Positions 34,865 through 44,671 of a stretch of 64,000 nt of DNA are shown piece by piece. This stretch comes from Clostridium mediterraneense. Its GTDB lineage: Bacteria > Bacillota > Clostridia > Clostridiales > Clostridiaceae. Below the pieces are notes generated by a model, which was not told where the DNA came from, did no database searches, and saw only the letters and a list, made by a program, of their open reading frames with translations. A program made the translations under genes and the position numbers. The stretch lies in assembly GCF_900091705.1 (NCBI RefSeq), contig NZ_LT594785.1:982119-1046118 (forward strand), in the 5' to 3' direction. Positions within the stretch are counted from its first letter, which is position 1. Every line of letters begins with the position of its first letter.

Positions 34865-35470
34865 ATGGATCAAGAAAAAAAAGATGAAATAGTAAATGAA
34901 GAAGAAGTAAAGATAGATGAAACTGTAGAAACTTCAGAAGAGGAAGTAGTGAGTGAATCTACTGAATCAAATGAAGAAAGTCTTAAAGAAGATGAATTGA
35001 AGGATTTAAAGAAAGAGTTTATGTTATTTAAAGACAAGAGTAAAAGAATGGAAAATGAGCTTGAGGCTTATAAAGATAGACTTTTAAGATTAAGTGCTGA
35101 ATATGAAAACTACAGAAAAAGAACAGAAAAAGAAAAAGAAAGAATTTACACAGATGCGTGTGAAGATGTTCTTGTAAAGATGTTACCTGTTCTTGATAAT
35201 TTAGAAAGAGCAATTTCTGTTGAAAATAGCTCAGTAGAAGCTTATAAAACAGGAGTTGAAATGACAATAAAGCAATTTATTGATGCTCTAGAAAAACTAG
35301 GTGTTGAAGAAATTGAAACTGAAAATGGTTTTGATCCAAACTTACATCAAGCAGTAATGCATATTCAAGATGAAAATTTTGATGCTAACCAAGTTGCAGA
35401 AGTATTCCAAAAGGGATATAAAAAAGGTGACAAGGTAATTAGATTTACAATGGTAAAGGTAGCAAACTAA
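34865..35470 (+). CDS. grpE: Nucleotide exchange factor GrpE
   Basis: 201 residues. GrpE releases ADP from DnaK. An acidic, Glu-rich N-terminal tail (~1-45) is followed by the long coiled coil (YKDRLLRLSAEYENYRKRTE) and the C-terminal beta domain ending in the family segment GYKKGDKVIRFTMVKVAN. It lies 37 bases after hrcA and 62 before dnaK, in one operon. Confidence 0.95.
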   Translation: MDQEKKDEIVNEEEVKIDETVETSEEEVVSESTESNEESLKEDELKDLKKEFMLFKDKSKRMENELEAYKDRLLRLSAEYENYRKRTEKEKERIYTDACEDVLVKMLPVLDNLERAISVENSSVEAYKTGVEMTIKQFIDALEKLGVEEIETENGFDPNLHQAVMHIQDENFDANQVAEVFQKGYKKGDKVIRFTMVKVAN

Positions 35471-35505
35471 TATAGCTACTAATTTAAAATAAATAATTAA
35501 TTTAA

Positions 35506-37368
<1,863 letters not shown>

Positions 37369-37418
37369 TATAAAAACTACAAAAAGTTTTAAAGCTTTGG
37401 TATAATTAAAAAGAATTT

Positions 37419-37446
37419 AAAGGGAAGGCTAAAGTCTTCCCTTTTT
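37419..37446 (+). terminator. Intrinsic terminator between dnaK and dnaJ
   Basis: AAAGGGAAGGC (37419-37429), loop TAAA, GTCTTCCCTTT (37434-37444), then T-rich. Should lower dnaJ transcription relative to dnaK. An extended -10 sequence TGGTATAAT lies just upstream at 37398-37406. Confidence 0.82.
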
Positions 37447-37504
37447 CTAAGTAAGGATAATATATTAATAAATAGTAAATAGAAAATTTATAGGTGGTGT
37501 AAAA

Positions 37505-38671
37505 ATGGCTAAAAGAGATTTTTATGAAGTCTTAGGATTAGAAAAAGGGGCTTCAGATGATGAAATCAAAAGAGCGTTTAGAAAATTAGCAGTTAAATAT
37601 CACCCTGATAAAAATAAGGGTGATAAAGAAGCAGAAGAAAAATTTAAAGAAATAAATGAAGCATATCAAGTACTTTCAAATCCAGAAGAAAAAGCTAAGT
37701 ATGATCAATTTGGTCATGCTGGTATGGATGGTGGCTTCGGTGGTGGAGCTGGTGGATTTGGTGGCTTTGGTGGATTCGACATGGGTGACATGGGTGGATT
37801 CGGTGATATATTTGAAAGTTTCTTTGGAGGCGGCTTTGGAGGCGGCTCAAGTAGAAGAAATAATGGACCAATAAGAGGTGGAGATCTTGAATATAGTTTA
37901 AATATAACTTTTGAAGAGGCTATGTCAGGTGTTGAAAAGCAATTTAATATAACAAGAGAAGAAAATTGTGAAACATGTAGTGGATCAGGTGCAAAACCTG
38001 GAACAAGTAAGAAGACATGTTCTAAGTGTGGAGGATCTGGACAAATTAGAGTTCAAAGACAAACACCTCTTGGAAGTTTTGTTTCAACAAGCGCTTGTGA
38101 TGAATGTAACGGAACAGGAGAAATTGTAGAAACTCCATGTACTGATTGTAGAGGCAAGGGAAGAGTTAGAAAATCAAGAAAGATTACTGTTAATATTCCA
38201 GCAGGGGTTGATACAGGAAACATACTTACATTAAGAGGTCAAGGAGAACATGGATTAAAGGGTGGCCCAGCAGGAGATTTATATGTAAGAGTAAATGTTG
38301 CACCTTCTAAGATATTTAAGAGAGAAGGATCAGATATTTACTACGATTATAAGATGTCAATGACAAAAGCAGCTCTTGGTGCAGAAATAACAGTTCCAAC
38401 AATAGATGGTAATGTTAAATATACAGTTCCAGCAGGAACACAACCAGGAACAAGATTTAGATTAAAGGGTAAAGGTGTTCCAAGAATAAATTCAACAATG
38501 AGAGGAAACCAATACGTTAATATAATAGTAGAAGTTCCTAAGAATTTAAATAAAGAACAACAAGAAGCTCTTAAAGTATTTATGAATACTTTAGGTGAAG
38601 AAACAGAAGAAGCTGTGACAAAGAAAAAAGGTTTCTTTGATGAATTAGGAGATAGATTCAAAAAGAAATAA
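37505..38671 (+). CDS. dnaJ: Hsp40 co-chaperone DnaJ
   Basis: 388 residues. J domain with HPD (YHPDKN near residue 34), a long Gly/Phe-rich region (~73-125), four CxxCxGxG zinc motifs ([32 protein letters not shown]) and the C-terminal substrate domains. It stimulates DnaK ATPase. AGGTGGTG lies before the ATG. It is separated from dnaK by a terminator, so part of its expression may come from read-through. Confidence 0.97.
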   Translation: MAKRDFYEVLGLEKGASDDEIKRAFRKLAVKYHPDKNKGDKEAEEKFKEINEAYQVLSNPEEKAKYDQFGHAGMDGGFGGGAGGFGGFGGFDMGDMGGFGDIFESFFGGGFGGGSSRRNNGPIRGGDLEYSLNITFEEAMSGVEKQFNITREENCETCSGSGAKPGTSKKTCSKCGGSGQIRVQRQTPLGSFVSTSACDECNGTGEIVETPCTDCRGKGRVRKSRKITVNIPAGVDTGNILTLRGQGEHGLKGGPAGDLYVRVNVAPSKIFKREGSDIYYDYKMSMTKAALGAEITVPTIDGNVKYTVPAGTQPGTRFRLKGKGVPRINSTMRGNQYVNIIVEVPKNLNKEQQEALKVFMNTLGEETEEAVTKKKGFFDELGDRFKKK

Positions 38672-38685
38672 TCTGAAAAATAAAA

Positions 38686-38712
38686 GGGGCTAGGGCTCCT
38701 TTTATTTTTTTG
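38686..38712 (+). terminator. Terminator after dnaJ
   Basis: AAATAAAAGG-GGC / GCT-CCTTTTATTT inverted repeat around a short loop, followed by T-run. Confidence 0.85.
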
Positions 38713-38855
38713 TAAAAAATATATTTCATATTTTAAGCTTTTTATTTAATAATATAAAATATTATTTTAAATTATGAGTTAAGAGGTTATAATTATACTA
38801 GCAAGTTTAAGGTACAATTAAGATGGACTTTATATAAAGAAAGGAATTGATACAT

Positions 38856-39797
38856 ATGGAAGGTAATTGGATTGAAATACAAGTTATAACAAAAAGTGAG
38901 GCTTTAGAACCTATATCAGGAATATTCTATGGATTAGATTGTAAGGGAGTTGCAATTGAAGACCCTAATGATGTTTTAGGAAGAGAACAAGGACCTTTAA
39001 CATGGGATTTTGCAGATTTAAATATATTTGAACATAAAGGTAAAGTAGCTGTAGTAAAGGCTTATTTTGCAGAAACAGAAAATATAGAAGAAACTATTAA
39101 ATATATAGAAGAAAAGATAGCAGAAATTAAGGACTGGGGAATAGATATTGGAGAAGGTAAAGTCTTAACGGAAGCAATGAAGGAAGAAGACTGGGCAAAT
39201 AATTGGAAGAAGTACTATAAACCAACAAAGATAGGTAATAGAATAGTTGTTAAACCTATTTGGGAAGATTATGAAGTTAAAGATAATGAATTAATAGTAG
39301 AACTTGATCCAGGTATGGCTTTTGGAACAGGAACACATGAAACCACAAGAATGTGTGCAGAAGCTTTAGAAAAGTATGTTCAAGAAGATTCAACAGTATT
39401 CGACATTGGAACAGGTTCAGGTATATTAGCTCTTGTTGCATCAAAGCTTAATGCAAAACATGTTGTAGGGGTTGACTTAGATCCAGTAGCAGTAGAAGCA
39501 GCAAAAGAAAATGTAGGACATAATAATGTAGATAATATAGAAGTTATATATGGAAATCTTGTTGATGTTGTTGAAGGTAAGGCAGATCTTGTTGTGGCTA
39601 ATATTTTAGCTGAAATAATATGTATTTTAACTGATGATGTCAAGAAGGTATTAAAACAAGGTGGTTTATTTATTTCATCAGGAATTATCCATGATAAGAG
39701 AGATATGGTTTTAAATAAACTTGAAGAACAAGGATTTGAAATTATAGAAGCTAATAAAGATGGAGAATGGAACTGTATAGTTGCTAAATTAAAATAG
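38856..39797 (+). CDS. prmA: Ribosomal protein L11 methyltransferase PrmA
   Basis: 313 residues from ATG at 38856, with AAAGAAAGGA upstream; a TTG three codons earlier overlaps that site. PrmA trimethylates ribosomal protein L11 with SAM. The N-terminal L11-binding domain is followed by a Rossmann domain with FDIGTGSGILALVASKL (motif I), DPGMAFGTGTHETT just before it, and NILAE (motif IV). The order prmA-rsmE-mtaB is as in B. subtilis. Confidence 0.95.
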   Translation: MEGNWIEIQVITKSEALEPISGIFYGLDCKGVAIEDPNDVLGREQGPLTWDFADLNIFEHKGKVAVVKAYFAETENIEETIKYIEEKIAEIKDWGIDIGEGKVLTEAMKEEDWANNWKKYYKPTKIGNRIVVKPIWEDYEVKDNELIVELDPGMAFGTGTHETTRMCAEALEKYVQEDSTVFDIGTGSGILALVASKLNAKHVVGVDLDPVAVEAAKENVGHNNVDNIEVIYGNLVDVVEGKADLVVANILAEIICILTDDVKKVLKQGGLFISSGIIHDKRDMVLNKLEEQGFEIIEANKDGEWNCIVAKLK

Positions 39798-39814
39798 TTT
39801 AAAGGAGAAATAAT

Positions 39815-40561
39815 ATGCATAAGTTTTTTACTCCTGCAGAACTTTTTACAGATACACATGCTGTAATTCGTGGTGATGATGTTAAGCATATATATAAGGT
39901 TTTAAGAGTAACTAAGGGAGAGAAAGTTGCTATTAATAATCTTTGTGGAGAAGAGTTTCTAGGAGAGATAGAGGAAGTTAATAAACAAGAAGTTATTGTT
40001 AAGATACTTGAAAAGTTTGATACTAATAATGAAAGTAATCTTGAAATTTATTTATTCCAAGGTATGCCAAAGGCTTCAAAGATGGATTTAATTGTTCAAA
40101 AGGGAGTTGAACTTGGAATAAAAGAGTTTATACCAGTTATAACTAGTAGAGTTGATGTTAAATTAAAAGGTGAATTTAAAAAACTTGATAGATTAAATAA
40201 AATAGCTTTAGAGGCTTCAAAACAAAGTAAGAGAAGTCATATAGCAAAAATTTTAGAGCCTATAAGTTTTGATGAGGCTTTAAGTGAAATGAAGGAAATG
40301 GATCTTATAGTTGTACCATATGAAAATGCTACAGGATATGGAGTAAAAAGTATGGCAAGAGCTATAGGAGATAAGGATATACAAAAGATAGCTGTTGTAA
40401 TAGGACCAGAAGGTGGATTTGAAGAAGAAGAAATTGAGATGCTAAAGAATATTGATGCTCATATAGTAACTTTAGGACCTAGAATCTTAAGAACTGAAAC
40501 AGCTGGATTCACTTGCTCAAGTTTATTACAATATGAGTTTGGAGATTTAGGAGGAAATTAG
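39815..40561 (+). CDS. rsmE: 16S rRNA (uracil1498-N3)-methyltransferase RsmE
   Basis: 248 residues, SPOUT-family enzyme. An N-terminal PUA-like domain is followed by the knotted SAM-binding domain with the signature VVIGPEGGFEEEEIEML and LGPRILRTETA near the C-terminus. AAAGGAGAA precedes the ATG, 17 bases after prmA, and mtaB begins two bases after its stop. Confidence 0.95.
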   Translation: MHKFFTPAELFTDTHAVIRGDDVKHIYKVLRVTKGEKVAINNLCGEEFLGEIEEVNKQEVIVKILEKFDTNNESNLEIYLFQGMPKASKMDLIVQKGVELGIKEFIPVITSRVDVKLKGEFKKLDRLNKIALEASKQSKRSHIAKILEPISFDEALSEMKEMDLIVVPYENATGYGVKSMARAIGDKDIQKIAVVIGPEGGFEEEEIEMLKNIDAHIVTLGPRILRTETAGFTCSSLLQYEFGDLGGN

Positions 40562-40563
40562 GA

Positions 40564-41856
40564 ATGAAGGTTGCTTTTTCTACTTTAGGATGTAGGGTAA
40601 ATAAATATGAATCAGAAGCAATGATTGAGAAATTTGTAAAAGAAGATTATGAAGTTGTTGATTATGGAGAAGTTGCAGATGTTTATGTAATAAATACTTG
40701 TTCTGTAACTAATATGGGGGATAAGAAATCAAGACAACTTATAAGTAAGGCTAGAAGACAAAATGATAAAGCTATTATAGCTGTTGTAGGTTGTTATTCT
40801 CAAATAGCTTCAAAGGAAGTTGAAGCTATTGAGGGGGTTGATGTTGTTCTTGGAACAAGAAATAAAGGGGATATTGTCTATTATGTAAATAAAGCTAGAG
40901 AAGAAGGAAAGCAACAAGTTAAAGTTGGCGCAGTTCTTAGAAATAAAGTATTTGAAGAACTTAATGTTGAACAATATCAAGGAAATATTAGAGCTTTCTT
41001 AAAAATACAAGATGGATGTAATAGATTCTGTAGTTATTGCATAATTCCATATACTAGAGGATCAATTTGTTCAAAGAATCCAAAAAGAGTTATAGAAGAA
41101 ATAAATACACTTGCAAAGGATGGTTTCCAAGAAGTAGTTTTATCAGGAATACATATAGCTTCATTTGGTTATGACTTAGATGAAAAGATAACATTAATAG
41201 ATATATTAGAACAAATAGAAGATATAGATGGAATAGAAAGAGTTAGAATTGGATCAATAGAACCTAATTTCTTTACAGAAGAAGCTATTGGAAGAATTAT
41301 GAAGCTTAAGAAACTTTGTCCGCAATTCCACCTTTCACTTCAAAGTGGATGTACAGCTACTTTAAAGAGAATGAATAGAAGATATACAGCAGAAGATTAT
41401 GAAGCTACTGTAAATATGCTTAGAGATAAGATAGAAAATGTTTCTATTACTACTGATGTAATTGTTGGATTCCCAGGAGAAACAGATGAAGAGTTTAATG
41501 AAACTTATAATTTCTTAGATAGAATTAAACTTACAAAGATGCATATCTTTAAGTATAGTCCTAGAAAAGGAACAAGAGCTGCTACTATGGAAAATCAAAT
41601 TGATGGAAATGTTAAAGAAGAAAGAAGTAAGAAGCTTATAGAACTTAATGATAGAAATGAAAAAGAATTTGCTAAGAATTCTATAGGAAAAGAAATGGAA
41701 GTTTTATTTGAATATAATCACCAAGGTGTTGTTGGAGGATATTCAGAAAATTACCTTGCTGTAGAATTGAAGACAGATGAGGATATTATAGGTAAAATAA
41801 GAAAAGTAAAAATAATTGATAGTAAAAATGAAATTGCTATAGGTGAATTAGTATAA
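40564..41856 (+). CDS. mtaB: tRNA (N6-threonylcarbamoyladenosine37-C2)-methylthiotransferase MtaB
   Basis: 430 residues. MtaB adds a methylthio group to t6A37 of tRNAs that read ANN codons. The N-terminal UPF0004 domain has the three cluster cysteines (TLGCRVN, NTCSVT, VVGCYSQ). The radical SAM motif CNRFCSYC is intact, and the C-terminal TRAM-like part is present. It is the yqeV counterpart, tightly linked to rsmE. Confidence 0.94.
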   Translation: MKVAFSTLGCRVNKYESEAMIEKFVKEDYEVVDYGEVADVYVINTCSVTNMGDKKSRQLISKARRQNDKAIIAVVGCYSQIASKEVEAIEGVDVVLGTRNKGDIVYYVNKAREEGKQQVKVGAVLRNKVFEELNVEQYQGNIRAFLKIQDGCNRFCSYCIIPYTRGSICSKNPKRVIEEINTLAKDGFQEVVLSGIHIASFGYDLDEKITLIDILEQIEDIDGIERVRIGSIEPNFFTEEAIGRIMKLKKLCPQFHLSLQSGCTATLKRMNRRYTAEDYEATVNMLRDKIENVSITTDVIVGFPGETDEEFNETYNFLDRIKLTKMHIFKYSPRKGTRAATMENQIDGNVKEERSKKLIELNDRNEKEFAKNSIGKEMEVLFEYNHQGVVGGYSENYLAVELKTDEDIIGKIRKVKIIDSKNEIAIGELV

Positions 41857-41914
41857 ATAATATATAAGAAGTGTTATACTATATTTAGAAATTTTATTAG
41901 TAGGAGGTGAAAAG

Positions 41915-42259
41915 ATGACAGATTGTATTTTTTGCAAAATAATAGCTGGAGAAATTCCAAGCAAAAAAATATATGAAGATGATAAGGTCTTAGCTTTCTA
42001 TGATATAGAGCCATCAGCACCAGTACATTTTTTAGTTATTCCTAAAGCTCATATAGCTAGTGTTAATGAAATAAATGAAGAAAATGCAGATATAATTTCA
42101 CATATATTTAAGAGTATTAATAAAATAGTACAGGAGTTAAATATAGCAGATACAGGTTATAGAGTTATTACTAATTGTGGAGAAGATGGTGGTCAAACTG
42201 TAGGTCACTTACATTTCCATATTATTGGTGGACGTAAGCTTCATTGGCCAGCAGGATAA
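41915..42259 (+). CDS. HIT-family nucleotide-binding protein (histidine triad)
   Basis: 114 residues, the HINT size. Starts with DCIFCKIIAGEIPS and ends with the triad HLHFHIIGG, the AMP-lysine/phosphoramidate hydrolase site of HinT-type proteins. The zinc-type CxxC near the start is present. AGGAGGTG precedes the ATG. Its physiological substrate is not predictable. Confidence 0.93.
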   Translation: MTDCIFCKIIAGEIPSKKIYEDDKVLAFYDIEPSAPVHFLVIPKAHIASVNEINEENADIISHIFKSINKIVQELNIADTGYRVITNCGEDGGQTVGHLHFHIIGGRKLHWPAG

Positions 42260-42283
42260 AAAATATAAAAGTTTTATAAATTA

Positions 42284-42313
42284 TTGACACTTATAAAATA
42301 ATTATAGTATAAT
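42284..42313 (+). promoter_or_regulatory. Sigma-A promoter of rpsU-yqeY
   Basis: Consensus TTGACA, 18-base spacer, TATAAT, directly after the HIT gene, which has no terminator of its own. Confidence 0.8.
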
Positions 42314-42314
42314 A

Positions 42315-42378
42315 TAGCGTGTGTTATTTAGCCCACGGCTGTGAATTAATCTATAATTTACGCTAGCGGAGGGAGGGA
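42315..42378 (+). promoter_or_regulatory. GC-richer, structured rpsU leader
   Basis: The ~65-base leader is visibly more GC-rich than its surroundings. It contains nested pairs: TAGCGT (42315-42320) with ACGCTA (42360-42365), and AGCC-CAC-GGCT (42330-42340). The GGAGGGAGGG ribosome binding site follows at once. It might be an S21 autoregulatory leader; the first stem arm may lie at the transcription start, which weakens that stem. Confidence 0.4.
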
Positions 42379-42384
42379 AAAAGA

Positions 42385-42561
42385 ATGTCAGAAATCAGAG
42401 TTAAAGAAAATGAATCATTAGAACAAGCACTAAGAAGATTTAAGAGACAATGTGCTAGAGCAGGAGTGCTTTCAGAAGTAAGAAAAAGAGAACACTATGA
42501 AAAGCCAAGTGTTAAGAGAAAGAAAAAATCAGAAGCTGCAAGAAAGAGAAAGTTCAAGTAG
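42385..42561 (+). CDS. rpsU: 30S ribosomal protein S21
   Basis: 58 residues, very basic. The sequence starts [20 protein letters not shown] and ends with the S21 tail [10 protein letters not shown]21 helps initiation on the small subunit. GGAGGGAGGG lies before the ATG. It is followed after 56 bases by yqeY, the same pairing as in Bacillus. Confidence 0.97.
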   Translation: MSEIRVKENESLEQALRRFKRQCARAGVLSEVRKREHYEKPSVKRKKKSEAARKRKFK

Positions 42562-42617
42562 TTTTTAATTTAAAAGTTTTATAAATTATAAATAATCTTT
42601 TGAAAGAAGGTATTTAA

Positions 42618-43067
42618 ATGCCAACTATTAAAGATAAACTTCAAGAAGACTGGAAGCAGGCTTTAAAGGATAGAGACAAATTTAAGTCTAATGTTTTAAG
42701 TACTGCTAAGTCAGCTATACTCCTTGTTGAAAAAAATGAGGGTGTTAAGCTTGAGGATGAAAAAGTTATAGAAATCTTAGCAAAAGAAGTCAAGCAAAGA
42801 AGAGAAGCTATGCTTGAATTCGAAAAGGGAAATAGACAAGATTTAGTTGATCAAAGTAAAGCTGAGATCGAAATTTTGTTAAACTACCTTCCTCAGCAGT
42901 TAAGTGAAGAAGAAATAAAAAGCATAATTGAAAACGCAGCAGTGGAAATTGGAGCAAATAACATTAAAGACATGGGTAAACTGATGTCTAAGATTAGACC
43001 AGTAACTGTTGGTAAAGCAGACGGAAAACATGTCAGTCAATTAGTAAAAGAGTATTTAAATAAGTAG
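42618..43067 (+). CDS. yqeY: GatB/YqeY-domain protein
   Basis: 149 residues, the full length of the stand-alone YqeY family, which resembles the tRNA-binding C-terminal domain of GatB. Conserved pieces are KEVKQRREAMLEFEKGNRQD, LLNYLPQQLSEEEI and GKADGKHVSQLVKEYL. Exact function is not known; association with tRNA is inferred from the fold. Cotranscribed with rpsU and closed by a terminator. Confidence 0.94.
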   Translation: MPTIKDKLQEDWKQALKDRDKFKSNVLSTAKSAILLVEKNEGVKLEDEKVIEILAKEVKQRREAMLEFEKGNRQDLVDQSKAEIEILLNYLPQQLSEEEIKSIIENAAVEIGANNIKDMGKLMSKIRPVTVGKADGKHVSQLVKEYLNK

Positions 43068-43098
43068 AGAATTCGCTGAAAAGCGGATTCTTTTTTTT
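43068..43098 (+). terminator. Terminator after yqeY
   Basis: AGAATTCGCT, GAAA tetraloop, AGCGGATTCT (one G-T pair), followed by eight T. It begins right after the stop codon. Confidence 0.95.
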
Positions 43099-43187
43099 TA
43101 TCTTAAATTTTCAATATTATGTTATATGTAATAAACAGGATATTTTACTCATAAATTATTAGGGGATTAATTATAAGGAGAATATTT

Positions 43188-43469
43188 ATGAGTAGATTAG
43201 AAAGAAATAAAGAAAGTAAGTTAGAAAAATTAGATATACCTAAAGATATTGTTTTATCATTTCCAAAGATAGAGATAATAGGAAGAAATGAGATAAGAAT
43301 AGAGAATCATAAGGGAATTATAATTTTTGATAAGCAAGAAATTAAGCTAAAAACTAAGGTTGGAGTTTTAAAAATATTAGGTGATAATTTTAACTTATTA
43401 TTTATGGGTGGAGAGACTCTCATAATTGAAGGTGATTTAAAATCATTAGAATATGAGGGGGGAAAATAA
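43188..43469 (+). CDS. yqfC: Sporulation protein YqfC
   Basis: 93 residues, YabP/YqfC family. It starts with a basic segment and has the family stretch DIVLSFPKIEIIGRNEIRIE and IENHKGIIIFDK. It is needed for normal sporulation in B. subtilis (sigma-E regulon) and is always paired with YqfD, as here. TAAGGAG lies before the ATG. No convincing sigma-E promoter was found in the 89-base gap upstream. Confidence 0.92.
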   Translation: MSRLERNKESKLEKLDIPKDIVLSFPKIEIIGRNEIRIENHKGIIIFDKQEIKLKTKVGVLKILGDNFNLLFMGGETLIIEGDLKSLEYEGGK

Positions 43470-43470
43470 A

Positions 43471-44625
43471 ATGAATATTATGTTTTTAGGTAATGCTATT
43501 ATAAGTGTTGAAGTAAAAGTTTTTAAGGTTGAACATATTTTAAATTTGATGAGGAACAACTCTTTTGAAATTCGTAATTTAAGAAAGATAGATGCTGTTA
43601 CTATAAGATTTGATATTAGATATAAGGATTATAAGGCTATTAAGAAGTTTGTTAAGAGTATGGGGGGGAAGATAAAAATAAAATCTAATGGCAAGCTTCT
43701 TAGTTTTTTTATTGCTGCAAAAAAGAGTATAGCTTTAGTTGTAGGAGCATGTTTATTTAGTTTGATTTTATTTGGAATGTCTAAATTTATATGGAGAATT
43801 AATATAGAAAGTAAAAATTATCTGCCACCATATGAGGTTAGGAGTTATTTAAAGGGAATAGGGATTAGCCCAGGAATAAGAAAGTCAAGTATAGATGTTT
43901 ATGATATTGAGAAAAAAGTAGAAAAAAATATGGATGGAATAATGTGGATTAATGTTAGAATAGAAGGTTCTACTCTTATGGTTAAATTTGAAGAAAAAAA
44001 AGCTACAAATATTAGAGAAAAGAAGGAAGAAGATATAGGTTCGGAGAAAGTAGCTAAAATGGATGGAGTTGTAAAAAGAATTTATACTTCTTCAGGAACT
44101 GCAGCAGTAAAGGATGGAGATCCAGTAAAAAAAGGAGATGTACTTATAAAGGGAGAAGAAATAATATCTGATCTTGAGACAGATGGAGTTAGTGAAAGTA
44201 AGAAAGTTATACCAGAGGGAGTTGTAATAGCAGATACTTTATATGAAAAAATTGTAGAGCTTAAAGTTAGTGGAGAAGAGGAAGTTTATACTAATGAAAC
44301 AGATGAAGAAATATATTTAGATTTGTTTGGAAAGAAAATTTATCTTAAAAAGGCAAAGAAAGATTTCAAGAGTTATGATAAAATAGAACATAAGGGAAAA
44401 ATTATAAAGAAAAATGTTTATCATGAGAAAAAAGTAGAAAAGATAAACAAAAGTGAAGAGGCTATAATTGAAGAAGCTATAGCTAAGCTAGAGAAGGCTA
44501 CTGTAAAAGAAATAAGTAGGCAGGCTGTAATAGTTGATAAAAAGAAGAGTACAGAAGATATTGGTGATGGGAAGATATTATTAAAGGTTTTATTTGTAGT
44601 AGAACAAGACATAGTATCTTTTTAA
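43471..44625 (+). CDS. yqfD: Sporulation protein YqfD
   Basis: 384 residues from ATG at 43471; the ATG at 43453 lies in front of the strong GAGGGGGGAA ribosome binding site and is rejected. One membrane helix (~85-105: SIALVVGACLFSLILFGMSKF) separates a cytoplasmic start from a large outer part rich in beta strands. It is related to the Bacillus YqfD stage IV protein. Starts one base after yqfC. The gap to pgpH is only 46 bases; phoH, which lies there in B. subtilis, is missing. Confidence 0.92.
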   Translation: MNIMFLGNAIISVEVKVFKVEHILNLMRNNSFEIRNLRKIDAVTIRFDIRYKDYKAIKKFVKSMGGKIKIKSNGKLLSFFIAAKKSIALVVGACLFSLILFGMSKFIWRINIESKNYLPPYEVRSYLKGIGISPGIRKSSIDVYDIEKKVEKNMDGIMWINVRIEGSTLMVKFEEKKATNIREKKEEDIGSEKVAKMDGVVKRIYTSSGTAAVKDGDPVKKGDVLIKGEEIISDLETDGVSESKKVIPEGVVIADTLYEKIVELKVSGEEEVYTNETDEEIYLDLFGKKIYLKKAKKDFKSYDKIEHKGKIIKKNVYHEKKVEKINKSEEAIIEEAIAKLEKATVKEISRQAVIVDKKKSTEDIGDGKILLKVLFVVEQDIVSF

Positions 44626-44671
44626 TTAACTTATCTAATAATATATCAAAGGAGGAGAAGGTGAAGTAGAC

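Noticed and set aside
35028-35267. Antisense frame inside grpE
   Set aside because: Leu/Phe/Gln-rich translation typical of the reverse of Glu/Lys-rich helices; no start signal.
37741-37860. Repeats of GGT/GGA/GGC codons as a possible DNA repeat element
   Set aside because: They encode the normal Gly/Phe linker of DnaJ.
37656-37874. Plus-strand frame in the Gly/Phe region of dnaJ
   Set aside because: A by-product of the GGT/GGA repeats in another frame; the DnaJ frame has all domain motifs.
39399-39405. TTCGACA (reverse Spo0A core) in prmA
   Set aside because: Encodes Phe-Asp in the SAM motif; the same string occurs in dnaJ for the same reason. Not regulatory.
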